64,000 nucleotides of DNA, taken from positions 3,472,001 to 3,536,000 of the forward strand of contig CP170457.1 in NCBI GenBank assembly GCA_047947135.1. Direction: 5' to 3'. Origin of the DNA: Planctobacterium sp047947135 (GTDB lineage Bacteria; Pseudomonadota; Gammaproteobacteria; Enterobacterales; Alteromonadaceae). Of the stretch, positions 1-9,056 are shown piece by piece (the stretch's first letter is position 1; the number at the start of each line of letters is the position of its first letter). The position numbers were made by a program, and so were the translations under genes. Under the pieces are notes generated by a model, which saw only the letters and a program-made list of their open reading frames with translations, had not been told where the DNA came from and searched no databases.

Positions 1-203
1 ACCCGGTTTTACAGGTAAAGTTGAATAATCAACAAAAGCAATTTGACGCTATCCAAAAAATCGTTCATTTTGGACAGGCGGGTGCCATCATAGTCGAGCG
101 CCCAGTGTTGACTGAAGAACAGTTAGCGCAGCTTACGCAAGCATGTCTAAAACAAAATGTGATTTTGGTATTACTGGAGAACCACCTGGAATTGTGTCAC
201 TAA
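1..203 (+). CDS. Probable SulA-like cell division inhibitor, C-terminal part (5' end outside window)
   Basis: An open frame enters from the left edge (codons in phase from base 3) and ends at TAA 201-203, giving 66 residues. The pattern matches what I recall of the SulA C-terminus: a hydrophobic strand, then a short helix and AGAIIVERPVLTEEQLAQLT, then a run of hydrophobics and a final Leu-x-x-His at the very end. SulA blocks FtsZ polymerisation during the SOS response. Only the tail is visible, so the promoter and any LexA box lie outside the window. The next gene begins inside or just at its stop codon. The assignment rests on pattern memory alone; another short DNA-damage or RecA-like protein is possible. 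Confidence 0.45.
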   Translation, partial: PVLQVKLNNQQKQFDAIQKIVHFGQAGAIIVERPVLTEEQLAQLTQACLKQNVILVLLENHLELCH

Positions 204-688
204 AGAATCCTTGTTATTGCTGTAGTGGTGTCGAGTTTGAACATTGTTGTGCGCCACTGTTAGCGAAAGATATTCCTGCACCAAATGCACAATCCCTGAT
301 GCGTTCGCGCTATTCCGCATTCTGTACCAATAATGCGGAATATATTTGGGCTACATACGGAAGTCAGCAACGAGGTTCATTATCCGTGCAGGATGTTGCA
401 CAATCAAATACGCTGTGTACTTGGTTAGGGCTTCGTATTGTGGACGCCCAATCCCACGATATAGATAAAGCAGAAGTAGAATTTTGTGCTTATTACCAGG
501 AGCAAAAAAACATTTTTCAACTCCACGAACGCTCTCAGTTTGAAAAACAAGAAGGGGAATGGCGATATACAACAGGTAAAATACTTCCTGATTCTGGTGC
601 CATTAAAGTATCTCGAAACGATCCCTGTCTGTGCCAAAGTGGTAAAAAGTTTAAAAAGTGCTGTTTAAACAAAATTAATAACGCATAA
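194..688 (+). CDS. ychJ: YchJ family protein with two SEC-C zinc motifs
   Basis: 164 residues from a GTG at 194 that overlaps the stop of the preceding gene by a few bases. An ATG at 143 in the same frame would add 17 residues lying entirely inside the upstream gene, so I prefer the GTG. The N-terminus has a cysteine cluster (PCYCCSGVEFEHCC) followed by the family signature SLMRSRYSAF. A C-terminal SEC-C motif (DPCLCQSGKKFKKCC) supplies the second zinc site, as in YchJ/UPF0225 proteins of about 150 residues. The function is unknown; SEC-C motifs bind zinc and in SecA contact SecB and ribosomes. It faces the next gene convergently. Confidence 0.85.
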   Translation: MSLKNPCYCCSGVEFEHCCAPLLAKDIPAPNAQSLMRSRYSAFCTNNAEYIWATYGSQQRGSLSVQDVAQSNTLCTWLGLRIVDAQSHDIDKAEVEFCAYYQEQKNIFQLHERSQFEKQEGEWRYTTGKILPDSGAIKVSRNDPCLCQSGKKFKKCCLNKINNA

Positions 689-715
689 CCCGTTTCTTAC
701 CGTTGTGAACAAGCG

Positions 716-1228
716 TTACGCTGCCTCAAATGCCTTTGCGGCTTCAATCGTATCAAACAGCATCTTAGGATCCACTTCGATACTATCAGTATCCTCTGAT
801 GACGGTTTGCTTTGAAGGCGAGACTGAGTATAGATATCACAGTTCGCCAACACAGAGTCTTCAACACGTTTGGCGTCATTGTGTAACGACAATGGTGACG
901 GGAACATACAGCCTAACAGACATGCCGTAGTAACATCTTCACGGTGGATTGCATCGGCAAAAGCCTGTTGTTGCGTATAATGTTTTTGTTCAGTGGATAA
1001 AGGGATTTCAGGATAGAAATTAAATTTTTCAATGGGTACATGACCAACGAGTTCCGCATCAGGCTCATCAGCAAATTGCAGGTGCTGGGTTACATCCTGC
1101 TCTAACATTGCTAATAATAACGCGAACTCACCTTGCCCTTTTTGTACAAGTGTTTTGGCTAAAGTACCTGAAAATTCTGCACGCTTTAATTTAGCGACGA
1201 CTGATTCAAGAGTAAGGTTCTGATCCAC
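716..1228 (-). CDS. VC2046/SO_2500-type conserved protein
   Basis: 170 residues, acidic, with no signal peptide or membrane helix. The segment GQGEFALLLAMLEQDV near residues 31-47 resembles a conserved block I associate with the VC2046/SO_2500 family of Vibrio, Shewanella and Alteromonas. That family has no known function. The C-terminal 40 residues are rich in Ser, Asp and Glu and look disordered. The gene stands alone, convergent with ychJ and divergent from the response regulator gene. The family name is from memory; that it is a real gene is more certain than the name. Confidence 0.65.
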   Translation of the reverse strand: MDQNLTLESVVAKLKRAEFSGTLAKTLVQKGQGEFALLLAMLEQDVTQHLQFADEPDAELVGHVPIEKFNFYPEIPLSTEQKHYTQQQAFADAIHREDVTTACLLGCMFPSPLSLHNDAKRVEDSVLANCDIYTQSRLQSKPSSEDTDSIEVDPKMLFDTIEAAKAFEAA

Positions 1229-1445
1229 GATTACAAAATCCTGTTTGTCTTACATTGTTATCGTCATTCGACACGAAAGCTAAACGTCGATTTCTAACTA
1301 GTTCAACACACTGGTCATTATTCACGCGAATTGGAAGAGATTTAATCAAGAATCCTTGAAAATGGGCAAAAAACTTGCTTTATTCAATGATCTAGGAGAT
1401 GTTAACCAGCATTCCAGTGGTAGCGATTGTGCCCTATTTTAATTA

Positions 1446-3095
1446 ATGAGTTTCAAAGGTTTCAGCTCAAAATCCGTTCTCATCGTTGATGATCAAAAGC
1501 CGTTCCTGTTGATGCTCAAGGGCATTATCAAGGGGATGGGAACTCATCATATCACCACAGTGCAAAGCGCCGAATCCGGGCTAACGGCCTGCCGTAAAGA
1601 AAAATTTGATTTCATCATTGCCGACCTTCACTTAGGTACAACAAGAAAGAATGGCTATCAATTTCTTGAGGAACTCCGGGTACGAAAAATCATAAAGCCC
1701 GAAACCGTATTTATTATGGTGAGTGGTGAAAGTCACCGGCCAATGGTGCTTGGCAGCATTGAAAGAAGCCCTGATGATTATATTATCAAACCCTTTTCGC
1801 AAGCCCAGTTGATCAATAGATTACAAAAATCCTATCTGAAACGACAAGCGTTTAAAGCGGTCTATCAGGAAATTCATCACGATAACTATAAGTCAGCCAT
1901 ACAGGCTTGTTTGGAATTAAAAAAAGAAAACAGTAAGTACCGAAACTCTTGTTCATATTTACTGGCAGAGATGTATTGGTGCACTGAAGATTTTGAACCC
2001 GCTCAACAAATGTTGCAAGTAATCGTGAATGAGAAGCCAGTACATTGGGCAATGGCTGCACTGGCGCGCACAGAATTCTATTTAAACAATCACGATGTCG
2101 CCATAGAACTGGCAAAAAAAGTGGTTGCGGGCAGACTTTTAATGTTGGAAGGTTACGATATTCTAGCTCACGCCTTTCTCGCTAAGGGGGAGCTCGAAGA
2201 AGCACTACATTCAATTAAAAAGTCCCTGGATCTTTCACCGTTCTCAATGGAGAGGCAGTATGTCGGGGCCACCATAGGCAGGAAGAGTAATCATTTTGAT
2301 TTTGCCCGAACTTGCTGCAAAGAACTGTTCGAACAAAGCAAGCGGTCGGTATATCGCGATTTATCCCACATGTGTAATTATGTACGTAGCATACTGGACG
2401 CAGCTGAGCATGCTGAAGAAAAACAGATTCGCAACCGTTTTCAACAGGAAGCCATGCTCACGCTACAACGATTACGCAATGACGAACTAGTCGTGCGCAG
2501 TAACGATGATTTCGACTACGATATTTATGAAAATATCATCACAGCAAGAGTCAATGTACTGGATGGCAAAAACCTCGAAGCAAAACGTACATTAACGCGT
2601 TCACAGATCGCCATAGATGATAAATTTGAGGAATATCCGATAGTTTTTGCGCCAGATTCAATAAAGGTGATGTCGGATTTAGGGGAGTTTGATGAAGCGC
2701 GTGAACTTGCGCAAAAAATACAAGACAGCGATTATGATGTCGATCCCAACGTACAGTATGTACTGGATAGCCTGGAATCCACTGCACAAGAGCAGCTCAG
2801 TCAATTTGATCACTATTTTAGTGAAGGACAACGTTGCTTCAGTGGCGGTAAGTATCAGGCCGCTTACGAGGCATACGAAAAAGCACTGGAACTTTCCCCA
2901 GTTAATGTCGCCACTGGTATCAGTATACTGCAATGCATTACCCGTTTAATGGAATTGGCGCAAAAACCTGAATTGGGACTCATCGTTGACTGCAAACGTA
3001 TACATAAACTGGTCAGTGAACTACCCTTAAAGCAAGAACAACAAGAAGAATTCGATAAAGTTACTTCAAATTTAAGCAAATATTTGGATCTATAA
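1446..3095 (+). CDS. Response regulator: REC domain plus tetratricopeptide repeats
   Basis: 549 residues. Residues about 10-130 form a CheY-like receiver: acidic pair D15/D16, phosphoacceptor D60 in IIADLHLG, the Ser/Thr switch position at S93 and invariant K115 in the IIKPF motif. The rest is helical with TPR-like A/Y/F spacing, clearest at about residues 200-270 and 455-490 (EGQRCFSGGKYQAAYEAYEKAL). There is no DNA-binding, HD or GGDEF domain, so the output is probably protein-protein contact. No good Shine-Dalgarno precedes the ATG. The lipoprotein gene that follows overlaps its stop (TAATG), so the two are probably co-translated. No histidine kinase is nearby. Confidence 0.85.
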   Translation: MSFKGFSSKSVLIVDDQKPFLLMLKGIIKGMGTHHITTVQSAESGLTACRKEKFDFIIADLHLGTTRKNGYQFLEELRVRKIIKPETVFIMVSGESHRPMVLGSIERSPDDYIIKPFSQAQLINRLQKSYLKRQAFKAVYQEIHHDNYKSAIQACLELKKENSKYRNSCSYLLAEMYWCTEDFEPAQQMLQVIVNEKPVHWAMAALARTEFYLNNHDVAIELAKKVVAGRLLMLEGYDILAHAFLAKGELEEALHSIKKSLDLSPFSMERQYVGATIGRKSNHFDFARTCCKELFEQSKRSVYRDLSHMCNYVRSILDAAEHAEEKQIRNRFQQEAMLTLQRLRNDELVVRSNDDFDYDIYENIITARVNVLDGKNLEAKRTLTRSQIAIDDKFEEYPIVFAPDSIKVMSDLGEFDEARELAQKIQDSDYDVDPNVQYVLDSLESTAQEQLSQFDHYFSEGQRCFSGGKYQAAYEAYEKALELSPVNVATGISILQCITRLMELAQKPELGLIVDCKRIHKLVSELPLKQEQQEEFDKVTSNLSKYLDL

Positions 3096-3361
3096 TGAAA
3101 AAAGCTGTTTTCCTTTCTATTGGTATCGTTTCATTGTCTGGCTGTGCCTTTAACGATCCGCCCTGTGAAGAAATCCTGGAAGTCCAAAGACAAGAAAGAA
3201 TGTGCGCCGACCTGAAAAAACAAATGAACAATAAAAGCAACCCTCAGATAGCGCTAACCGCGCGCGAACGCTACCAGGAAGCCTGTGTTGATTTGCGTTA
3301 TTACCGCAACGAATACGACACCATTTGCAAAGGCGACGAAAAACCCATTGGTGAGCAATAG
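3095..3361 (+). CDS. Small Cys-rich lipoprotein coupled to the response regulator
   Basis: 88 residues. A short signal peptide ends in a lipobox (SLSGC, Cys17), predicting a lipid-anchored envelope protein. The mature part is charged and mostly helical, with about four further cysteines (PPCEE, MCADL, EACVD, TICKG) that could form two disulfides. The start codon overlaps the stop of the REC-TPR gene in a TAATG, so expression is probably coupled. I do not recognise the family. Nothing suggests truncation. Confidence 0.75.
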   Translation: MKKAVFLSIGIVSLSGCAFNDPPCEEILEVQRQERMCADLKKQMNNKSNPQIALTARERYQEACVDLRYYRNEYDTICKGDEKPIGEQ

Positions 3362-3404
3362 CCTTGTTTAGCTGAAGAAAATCGGAACTAAATAAAAAGC
3401 GGCC

Positions 3405-3551
3405 CTATTCGGACTGAAGCACCCTCATTCGGTTCCGGGTGTGGAATATTATGGAAGCCGACATATTTAATAAAAGAAAACTGCCAAAGGGTACCTGTCG
3501 AGTAACTATATTTTTAAGATTGCGGTCAGTCATCTCTTGAGTATTATTCAT
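3405..3551 (-). CDS. Possible 48-residue small protein with strong ribosome binding site
   Basis: Reading leftward from ATG at 3551 there are 48 codons to TAG at 3405-3407. The ATG is preceded by AAGGAG six bases upstream, one of the better Shine-Dalgarno sequences in this part of the window. The peptide has a polar start, a hydrophobic middle (VPFGSFLLLNMSASIIF) and a basic end. It could be a genuine small protein, or the surviving N-terminus of a gene whose 3' part was lost: the stop falls at the edge of a gene-poor region. I do not recognise it. Confidence 0.35.
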   Translation of the reverse strand: MNNTQEMTDRNLKNIVTRQVPFGSFLLLNMSASIIFHTRNRMRVLQSE

Positions 3552-3705
3552 TGTTGTCTCCTTATTTAATGATTGCAGAAAACGCCAATTGCAAATCTAT
3601 TTTGAGCGCAGTAAAGTTCAAGTGCTTAATGATTTTGCTTTTTATATAATTAGCACACAGAGGTACTATCAATAAAACTGTATTTTCATATTAAGGGATT
3701 AGCAA

Positions 3706-5574
3706 ATGCATTATTTAACAAAGAGCTCCTGCGCTATCACCGTCGTTAGTTTTTTAACAGCCTGTGGTGGTGGCTCCACTCCATCATCACCGAATAACCA
3801 ACCTTCTACCCCCACGCCTCAACCACCAGCCACAAACAATGTGACGTTTACAGTCGAAGCGCGGGATTACATCTCCTCTTTATCCTTGTTTGTTCCAGAT
3901 ATCAATACGTTTATGGCTCAGCAGGCATTGGAAGTATTAGAATTTGGTGCAACGGCCGTCATCGAAGATGATGAGTTACAGTGCATTAGTAATATAGACG
4001 TTGAAGGGGATGCAGCGCAGCCAACACAAGTCGTTCTGGATTATGAAACTTGTACTTTAGAGTCTGGATTTATAATCAATGAAGGTTTGGTCACGATACA
4101 AAACAATATTGCGGATAATACGCAACATGTCACATTTGTAGGAAGTATGACCATTGATGGCACCAGTATTGGCTATGAGAGTGAATTAAATATCGAGTTT
4201 TTCAACCGAAACAATACAGAAACACTCATGATAAATAATGCTTCCTTATTACTGGATATTGATGGCACTGAAGAGCGAGTCAATGAATTTAATATTGTGA
4301 AATCTATTGATCTTGATAATAAAACGTATACCTTTCAGTATGACATGAGTGTCGACTCGGAAGGGCTTGGTGGGCGTTTTGAGTGCAATGTCGACACGTT
4401 CGGCGGCAAACTGGCAAGACCGCCGGGCAGTTTTTCGATAGCTTGCAGTTCTGGTACACAGAGCACCAATATAAGCAGTGATGAACTGTCAAGTGAGCTT
4501 ACAAATTCCGCGTTGTTTTTTGCCAGTTTTCCGTTTAAGTTTGGCGAACTGGATGTAACCGAGTACGCCTTTGCGTTTGAAGAAATCACATTAGACAGCG
4601 AATTGTCTTACTATTTCCCCAAATTCTTACCCGAACAACACGCCATAATTGCCACCAATAATAGCAAATTTGTTTACTATGACTGGCAGCAACAACATAC
4701 CATTGAGCTTAATTTGCCTGCATCTAATATCAATGCAATGTCAAAACTTGGCGACAATGTAGCCTTTATTTCTTCACTCAATGGAATGATGCACTACAAC
4801 AACTTTTCGTTAACTAATCCCAGTATTTCTCAAACCTCAATAGTCAATTTAATTGAAACGCTAAATTATGAAGGTGATACCTCAGGCTTTGTCGATAAAA
4901 TTCAGGAGTTTGGTGAGTACTTTTTACTTTCCTATGTGGTCAGAAATGAGAATGACAATTTGCGTCATGCCTTATTGTTGGTGGATAAACATACCGGCGC
5001 TTTAGTTTCTGACATGGAATTGGCGCAAACCTATAACGAGTTCTACGCTGTCAATGAACAAAGAATTCTTGGTAGGCATATAGGGACAATAAGCTCGCCT
5101 TATACAACATTTGAATTACTTGGAGATACGCTAACGCAGGGTGAGGATACGTCGCTGGAGTTCTTCCTTAACTGCTTGAAGAACTATAAGTTGAATACAA
5201 AAATATCAATATTTTCAAACGATTTATTCAACTTCAATACATCCACACTAACACTCAATAGCAAAATTGAGAATCTGCCGTTTTCATTTAATTGTGAGGA
5301 TGTGACGCTTGGCGCTAATGAATATGGTGAACTAACCATTGTTCGTGATGGGAGTACATTCAGTCGGGCTGACTTCTATTGGTACGATGCAGATTCGCTT
5401 GAGTTTATTTCTCGTTCAGGTCAAGGGTTGCAATCAACCCTCTTAGACGTGTCTGCTAACAGCATTTTTGAAGTCAAATACGCTGCTAAAGATTACTACA
5501 TTCTGATTTCACCAAGTTCTAAAACGATGGCCATTGTGGGACGCTTTTCCGACAAAGTGTTCGGTGGTCAATAA
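3706..5574 (+). CDS. Large secreted lipoprotein of unknown function
   Basis: 622 residues. The N-terminus is a lipoprotein signal (lipobox FLTAC, Cys20) followed by GGGS and a Pro/Ser/Thr/Asn-rich linker to about residue 46. The remainder is beta-rich, with scattered cysteines and many Asn, Ser and Thr residues. I see no catalytic signature. The stretch from about residue 300 has alternating Asn/Tyr/Leu strands that could be a propeller, but this is only an impression. The start has AAGGGA 9 bases upstream. The gene sits alone in a low-density region, and codon usage looks slightly more AT-rich than its neighbours. Family not recognised. Confidence 0.75.
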   Translation: MHYLTKSSCAITVVSFLTACGGGSTPSSPNNQPSTPTPQPPATNNVTFTVEARDYISSLSLFVPDINTFMAQQALEVLEFGATAVIEDDELQCISNIDVEGDAAQPTQVVLDYETCTLESGFIINEGLVTIQNNIADNTQHVTFVGSMTIDGTSIGYESELNIEFFNRNNTETLMINNASLLLDIDGTEERVNEFNIVKSIDLDNKTYTFQYDMSVDSEGLGGRFECNVDTFGGKLARPPGSFSIACSSGTQSTNISSDELSSELTNSALFFASFPFKFGELDVTEYAFAFEEITLDSELSYYFPKFLPEQHAIIATNNSKFVYYDWQQQHTIELNLPASNINAMSKLGDNVAFISSLNGMMHYNNFSLTNPSISQTSIVNLIETLNYEGDTSGFVDKIQEFGEYFLLSYVVRNENDNLRHALLLVDKHTGALVSDMELAQTYNEFYAVNEQRILGRHIGTISSPYTTFELLGDTLTQGEDTSLEFFLNCLKNYKLNTKISIFSNDLFNFNTSTLTLNSKIENLPFSFNCEDVTLGANEYGELTIVRDGSTFSRADFYWYDADSLEFISRSGQGLQSTLLDVSANSIFEVKYAAKDYYILISPSSKTMAIVGRFSDKVFGGQ

Positions 5575-5653
5575 ATAGCCAGGAAATAATTGAATGCTGA
5601 CTATTTAAGTCTCAATAAAACCCTGCTTTGGATAGTGTATAGACTTCATCCAG

Positions 5654-6046
5654 GTGGATGGGGTTTATGACAGAAATTTGGGAAATTACCCTGAAATAGA
5701 TACTTTGGTAAAACAAACCATTAATATGGCGAGTAGCGCACATTCTTTTTCCGGCTACACTTCACCAAATTATTTTGCCAATATTGAATTAAAGGCCAAC
5801 AGAGACTTAAAAATCGCGAGTAACTTTTCTTCTTCCTGGGGCTACAGCGGCGATGTGTTGATTGAATATACAAAAACAACTGACACACCAAACTCAGTTG
5901 CTACTTCATTGAAATCCTACATACATTACGTATTGAGTTCATCGGAGGACGAGACAGTATCAACAGTTGTCATTAATGAAACAGGCGTTCAACTAAAAGA
6001 AAATTTTGTGTACGACTCCTCAACAGGAAGCTGCAACCCTGGCTAA
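5654..6046 (+). CDS. Hypothetical protein, possibly an N-terminally truncated fragment
   Basis: 130 codons from a GTG at 5654; the frame is open upstream only to a TAG at 5633-5635. There is no signal peptide although the composition (Ser, Thr, Tyr, Asn rich, beta-like, one terminal Cys) resembles the exported lipoprotein just upstream. That suggests it once belonged to a larger exported protein whose front is gone. The GTG has only a weak purine-rich upstream sequence. I do not recognise a family and cannot exclude that it is untranslated. Confidence 0.35.
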   Translation: MDGVYDRNLGNYPEIDTLVKQTINMASSAHSFSGYTSPNYFANIELKANRDLKIASNFSSSWGYSGDVLIEYTKTTDTPNSVATSLKSYIHYVLSSSEDETVSTVVINETGVQLKENFVYDSSTGSCNPG

Positions 6047-6061
6047 GATTCAAGCTAATAG

Positions 6062-6322
6062 CGGCCGCCTCTGGCGGCTCGCTCAACTGTATCGCTATCA
6101 CAACTCCTCGGGGCACCTCATATCGCCATCATAGTCTCGTTCAAAGCCAATGGACTCGAAAGACACTCGCAAGATGAACGCAATAAAAAAGAGAGGCTCT
6201 TAGCTGAATATGTTACTTATAACTACGCAAACTTACTGAACTTGAACAATTTTTTGTTCAATCAACCAGAAACCCACAGCCATATTGAAATTGGCAGCTA
6301 TAACCCTGTTTATTACGTTTGA
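6062..6322 (+). pseudogene. Possible gene remnant without a start codon
   Basis: Between the preceding ORF and the CPBP gene lies a 390-base stretch without a normal gene. It contains an 87-codon open frame flanked by stops that has no ATG or GTG, and CTG or TTG only at unlikely places. Its translation looks protein-like (IIVSFKANGLERHSQDERNK, ending SYNPVYYV). I read it as a decayed coding remnant; the family is not recognised. The rest of 6047-6436 holds nothing I can identify. Confidence 0.25.
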
Positions 6323-6436
6323 ATTTTGATCAAATAACTCAGCTAATTGATTTTATTGCCGCTAAACGCTCCACTTCTGCATGACAAAAAGCGTTATCCA
6401 GTTACTAGCAAAACAAGAGTAGCGCTACATCAGTAA

Positions 6437-7216
6437 TTAAAAATAGGCCGGTAGCATATGTAACACAATATCAAGACTAAAATGCGCGATAATTGCAGAA
6501 ATGAGGCCATACCGCCAGAAACACCAACCATAGAGGCAGGCGACCGCGACATTACCCAAAATTGTTGCCACAACTGCAAATTGGCTATAAGCACCATGTG
6601 AGTTTAGCTGGGGTAAATGCGCAACGCTAAATATAAAAGCAACGACAAATATAACAAAACAGGTTACAGATATTGATGGCTTGCATTGTCGTAATAGTTT
6701 CGAACAGATCCACAGCAACAGTGTCATCAAACCAAATCTAAACCACACTTCCTCCCCAATAGCTGCACCCAGAGACACTAAAAATCCCCCTAGTGGACCA
6801 CGGAAACCGTATTCAGGTATCGTATTCGGCAAGTGTTCTGCAAGTATCCAACGCAATGCCAGTAATCCAACACCAAGTGGAATAGCAGTAAGCAAGGCAA
6901 AGATGACCCCCTGCTTTGACACCAGTGTATTGGTCGGATGCGCTAACCCTGGCACAATCTGCTTACCCAACGTCAGACCAATATAAATTGCAGGTAAGGT
7001 CAGTAAGGAAACGAAGGTTAAACTGGGGATTAGCATCGTCATCCAGTTTTGCCCATTTTCAATTGCATTGACAATAACCGGGACTAGCTGAGCACACACT
7101 GTTACGATATAAAGAACGATGCCGTACTGCCAATTCTTTTTGCTATGCGCTGCCACTGCATCCCCTGAATACCATGCTCTTTTGCTTATTGAACAACTCG
7201 CATTATTTAATATCAA
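6437..7216 (-). CDS. CPBP family intramembrane glutamic endopeptidase
   Basis: 259 residues with about 7-8 hydrophobic segments. The CPBP (CAAX protease/bacteriocin-processing, Rce1-like) motifs are visible: the EExxxR motif as GEEVWFR near residue 155, a FxxxH-like IFSVAHLPQLN block, and a last helix carrying H and D (IIAHFSLDIVLH). These enzymes cleave within or next to membrane helices; the substrate here is unknown. Its start overlaps the end of the upstream DMT transporter gene by 14 bases, so the two are co-transcribed and probably translationally coupled. Confidence 0.85.
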   Translation of the reverse strand: MILNNASCSISKRAWYSGDAVAAHSKKNWQYGIVLYIVTVCAQLVPVIVNAIENGQNWMTMLIPSLTFVSLLTLPAIYIGLTLGKQIVPGLAHPTNTLVSKQGVIFALLTAIPLGVGLLALRWILAEHLPNTIPEYGFRGPLGGFLVSLGAAIGEEVWFRFGLMTLLLWICSKLLRQCKPSISVTCFVIFVVAFIFSVAHLPQLNSHGAYSQFAVVATILGNVAVACLYGWCFWRYGLISAIIAHFSLDIVLHMLPAYF

Positions 7217-8144
7217 ACCTGGTTTCTGTCGTCACGGTGTCACGTTTTCCTAATGACGTCAGCATAGAGCCAAGCACAACCAGACCTGCTCCAAAATAAG
7301 CAACACTGCCAATTTCAGCGGCAACAAAATAATCTGGAAACCACCACACGGCGACCATCATAGACAAAATTGTAAACACTGGAGCCAATGAGATAACCGC
7401 ACTGACTTTCGATGCCTGCCAAACCCCCATAGCAGCGGTAAACGCGCCATAACCAACTAAGGTATTCACGCAGCAAAATAACAGCGCTAAGCCAGTCAAC
7501 CAGCTTAGCTGCCATAATCCACTCCATTGCGTAAATGGCATTAATACCACAGCCCCTATTCCATACATGACCAGTGTGAGTTGTCGCGCAGTGAAAAAGC
7601 TAAATAACCATTTTTGGATCAGGGCATAAAAAGCCCATGCCAACGCCGCAAACAAAATAGTTAAGACACCGGCGGTATACTGGCTTGCACCCGAAAACAG
7701 TACCTGGAGGTTTTCTTCAAAAAACAAGGCGAATCCAATAAGCAAAACGGTGGCCCCGGTCTTTTGGAGACGTGTAAATGACTCCTTAAAGATCAAAATC
7801 CCACCCAGCATCAGCATAAAAGGTGCAGTCTGGATAATAACCTGCGCTGACTCTGGGTCAATCAGTTCCAGCCCCTTGACGTTGGCGACATAATTGATCG
7901 TCAGCCCCAAACCAGCCATCACAAGAAACGCAGTTACTTTAGGTTGAAACTGGCGCATCACAGGGAATTCATTTCTTATTTTTAGCACCAGAAATACCAC
8001 GATTGCTGCAAATAAAAAGCGAAAACAGGTAATGCTAACAGCATCCAGATCTCGCAAAGTCAGAGTCAAAAACAATGGCAATACGCCCCACATCACTGCC
8101 GTCAACAATGACAAAAAGAAGCCGTATAAAGGTCTGGTGCTCAA
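7203..8144 (-). CDS. EamA/DMT family transporter
   Basis: 313 residues with ten predicted transmembrane helices in two EamA repeats of five. The first repeat begins GFFLSLLTAVMWGVLPLFLT and the second begins around TAGVLTILFAALAWAFYALI, the usual start of EamA repeat two. The protein is a drug/metabolite transporter superfamily permease in the inner membrane; the substrate cannot be told. The start is a TTG at 8144 with AGGGAA about ten bases upstream. It is first in a two-gene unit with the CPBP protease. Confidence 0.88.
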   Translation of the reverse strand: MSTRPLYGFFLSLLTAVMWGVLPLFLTLTLRDLDAVSITCFRFLFAAIVVFLVLKIRNEFPVMRQFQPKVTAFLVMAGLGLTINYVANVKGLELIDPESAQVIIQTAPFMLMLGGILIFKESFTRLQKTGATVLLIGFALFFEENLQVLFSGASQYTAGVLTILFAALAWAFYALIQKWLFSFFTARQLTLVMYGIGAVVLMPFTQWSGLWQLSWLTGLALLFCCVNTLVGYGAFTAAMGVWQASKVSAVISLAPVFTILSMMVAVWWFPDYFVAAEIGSVAYFGAGLVVLGSMLTSLGKRDTVTTETRFDIK

Positions 8145-8184
8145 ATCTGCCGTTCCCTGGAAAATGAATTTAAACGATGCCTAC

Positions 8185-9027
8185 TCAGGCATCATCGATT
8201 AGATCTTGTAAATCTTCTATTAGATTATCGATTTTACGGAAAATACGTTTTTCTTGCTTAGGGGTCAGTGTAGCACTTATATCAGCTAAGAAGCTGGCAT
8301 AATGACGCCTGTTGTTATCTGAATTATTGTTTAATGTGTCATGGCGATATTGCTCAGGATTTGTCATCAACTGTAGCAATTCAGTCGTAAATTCAGGATT
8401 CTCTGCCCTGTGTTCAAACAATGCTTTGGCTTTTGCCTGAATATGCCGACGATATTTCAGCCATTCAGCGCTGTTACTAATAAATTGAGGCGCATAGTCT
8501 TGAATAATGTTTTTCTGCTTGAGAGTAAGCTTGCCAATATACTCTTTTAAGCCATCTTCCATATCTTCAATACGGTTTTCCAAATACTCAGATTCTTTTC
8601 TTTCCGCCAGTTCTTCTTCCCACTCCTGATTTTGCTCTGCTAACTCGTCAAAAAGAGAGGCGACTTGCTGCTCATTTAAATGCACGGCAAATTGGCTTAA
8701 TTCAGGTGAAAGTTTGTTTCGCAAACGTTCCCAATGCGCTCTCCCTGCATCAAACTCATTTAAAATCTCTTCCTGTGAATAGGGACCCTCTGATAGACGC
8801 TGACGAATCCCCTGCAAATGGGCTTTATATTTTTGCAATTCGTCTTGTCGATGCCAGGAAAGCCACCCCGCTAGATGAACATCAAACTCTTTCTTTTGAG
8901 ATTTGTCTAAATCGATATAGTCATCGATATACCAGTATGCCAACCAATCCAGATTATTGTAGGCAAATTGTGAGCTACAGGAGCTCAGAGTGAGGCAGAA
9001 GAATAAAGCTGTTAAAATGCGTTTCAT
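8185..9027 (-). CDS. DUF6279-type lipoprotein
   Basis: 280 residues from ATG 9027, preceded by AGGAAA; a more upstream ATG at 9045 would place five residues before a second Met and lacks a site. The lipobox is LSSCS. The mature start SSQFAYNNLDWLAYWYIDDYIDL is the hallmark I associate with DUF6279 proteins, followed by long charged helices (coiled-coil-like, Gln/Glu/Lys/Arg rich). The function is unknown; it is a probable periplasmic lipoprotein. An IS5-family element is inserted about 30 bases upstream of the start codon, so the native promoter has been separated and transcription may now come from the element. Confidence 0.82.
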   Translation of the reverse strand: MKRILTALFFCLTLSSCSSQFAYNNLDWLAYWYIDDYIDLDKSQKKEFDVHLAGWLSWHRQDELQKYKAHLQGIRQRLSEGPYSQEEILNEFDAGRAHWERLRNKLSPELSQFAVHLNEQQVASLFDELAEQNQEWEEELAERKESEYLENRIEDMEDGLKEYIGKLTLKQKNIIQDYAPQFISNSAEWLKYRRHIQAKAKALFEHRAENPEFTTELLQLMTNPEQYRHDTLNNNSDNNRRHYASFLADISATLTPKQEKRIFRKIDNLIEDLQDLIDDA

Positions 9028-9040
9028 GAATTTCCTTTCA

Positions 9041-9056
9041 GACAACTAGACAACTA
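9041..9056. repeat. GACAACTA octamer tandem repeat, left part (interrupted by IS)
   Basis: Two perfect GACAACTA units lie at 9041-9048 and 9049-9056. The array continues after the insertion sequence as one full unit (9936-9943) and a partial GACAAC (9944-9949). With the IS and one TA removed it reads as about 3.75 tandem octamers just upstream of the DUF6279 lipoprotein start. Its role, if any, is unknown. Confidence 0.8.
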
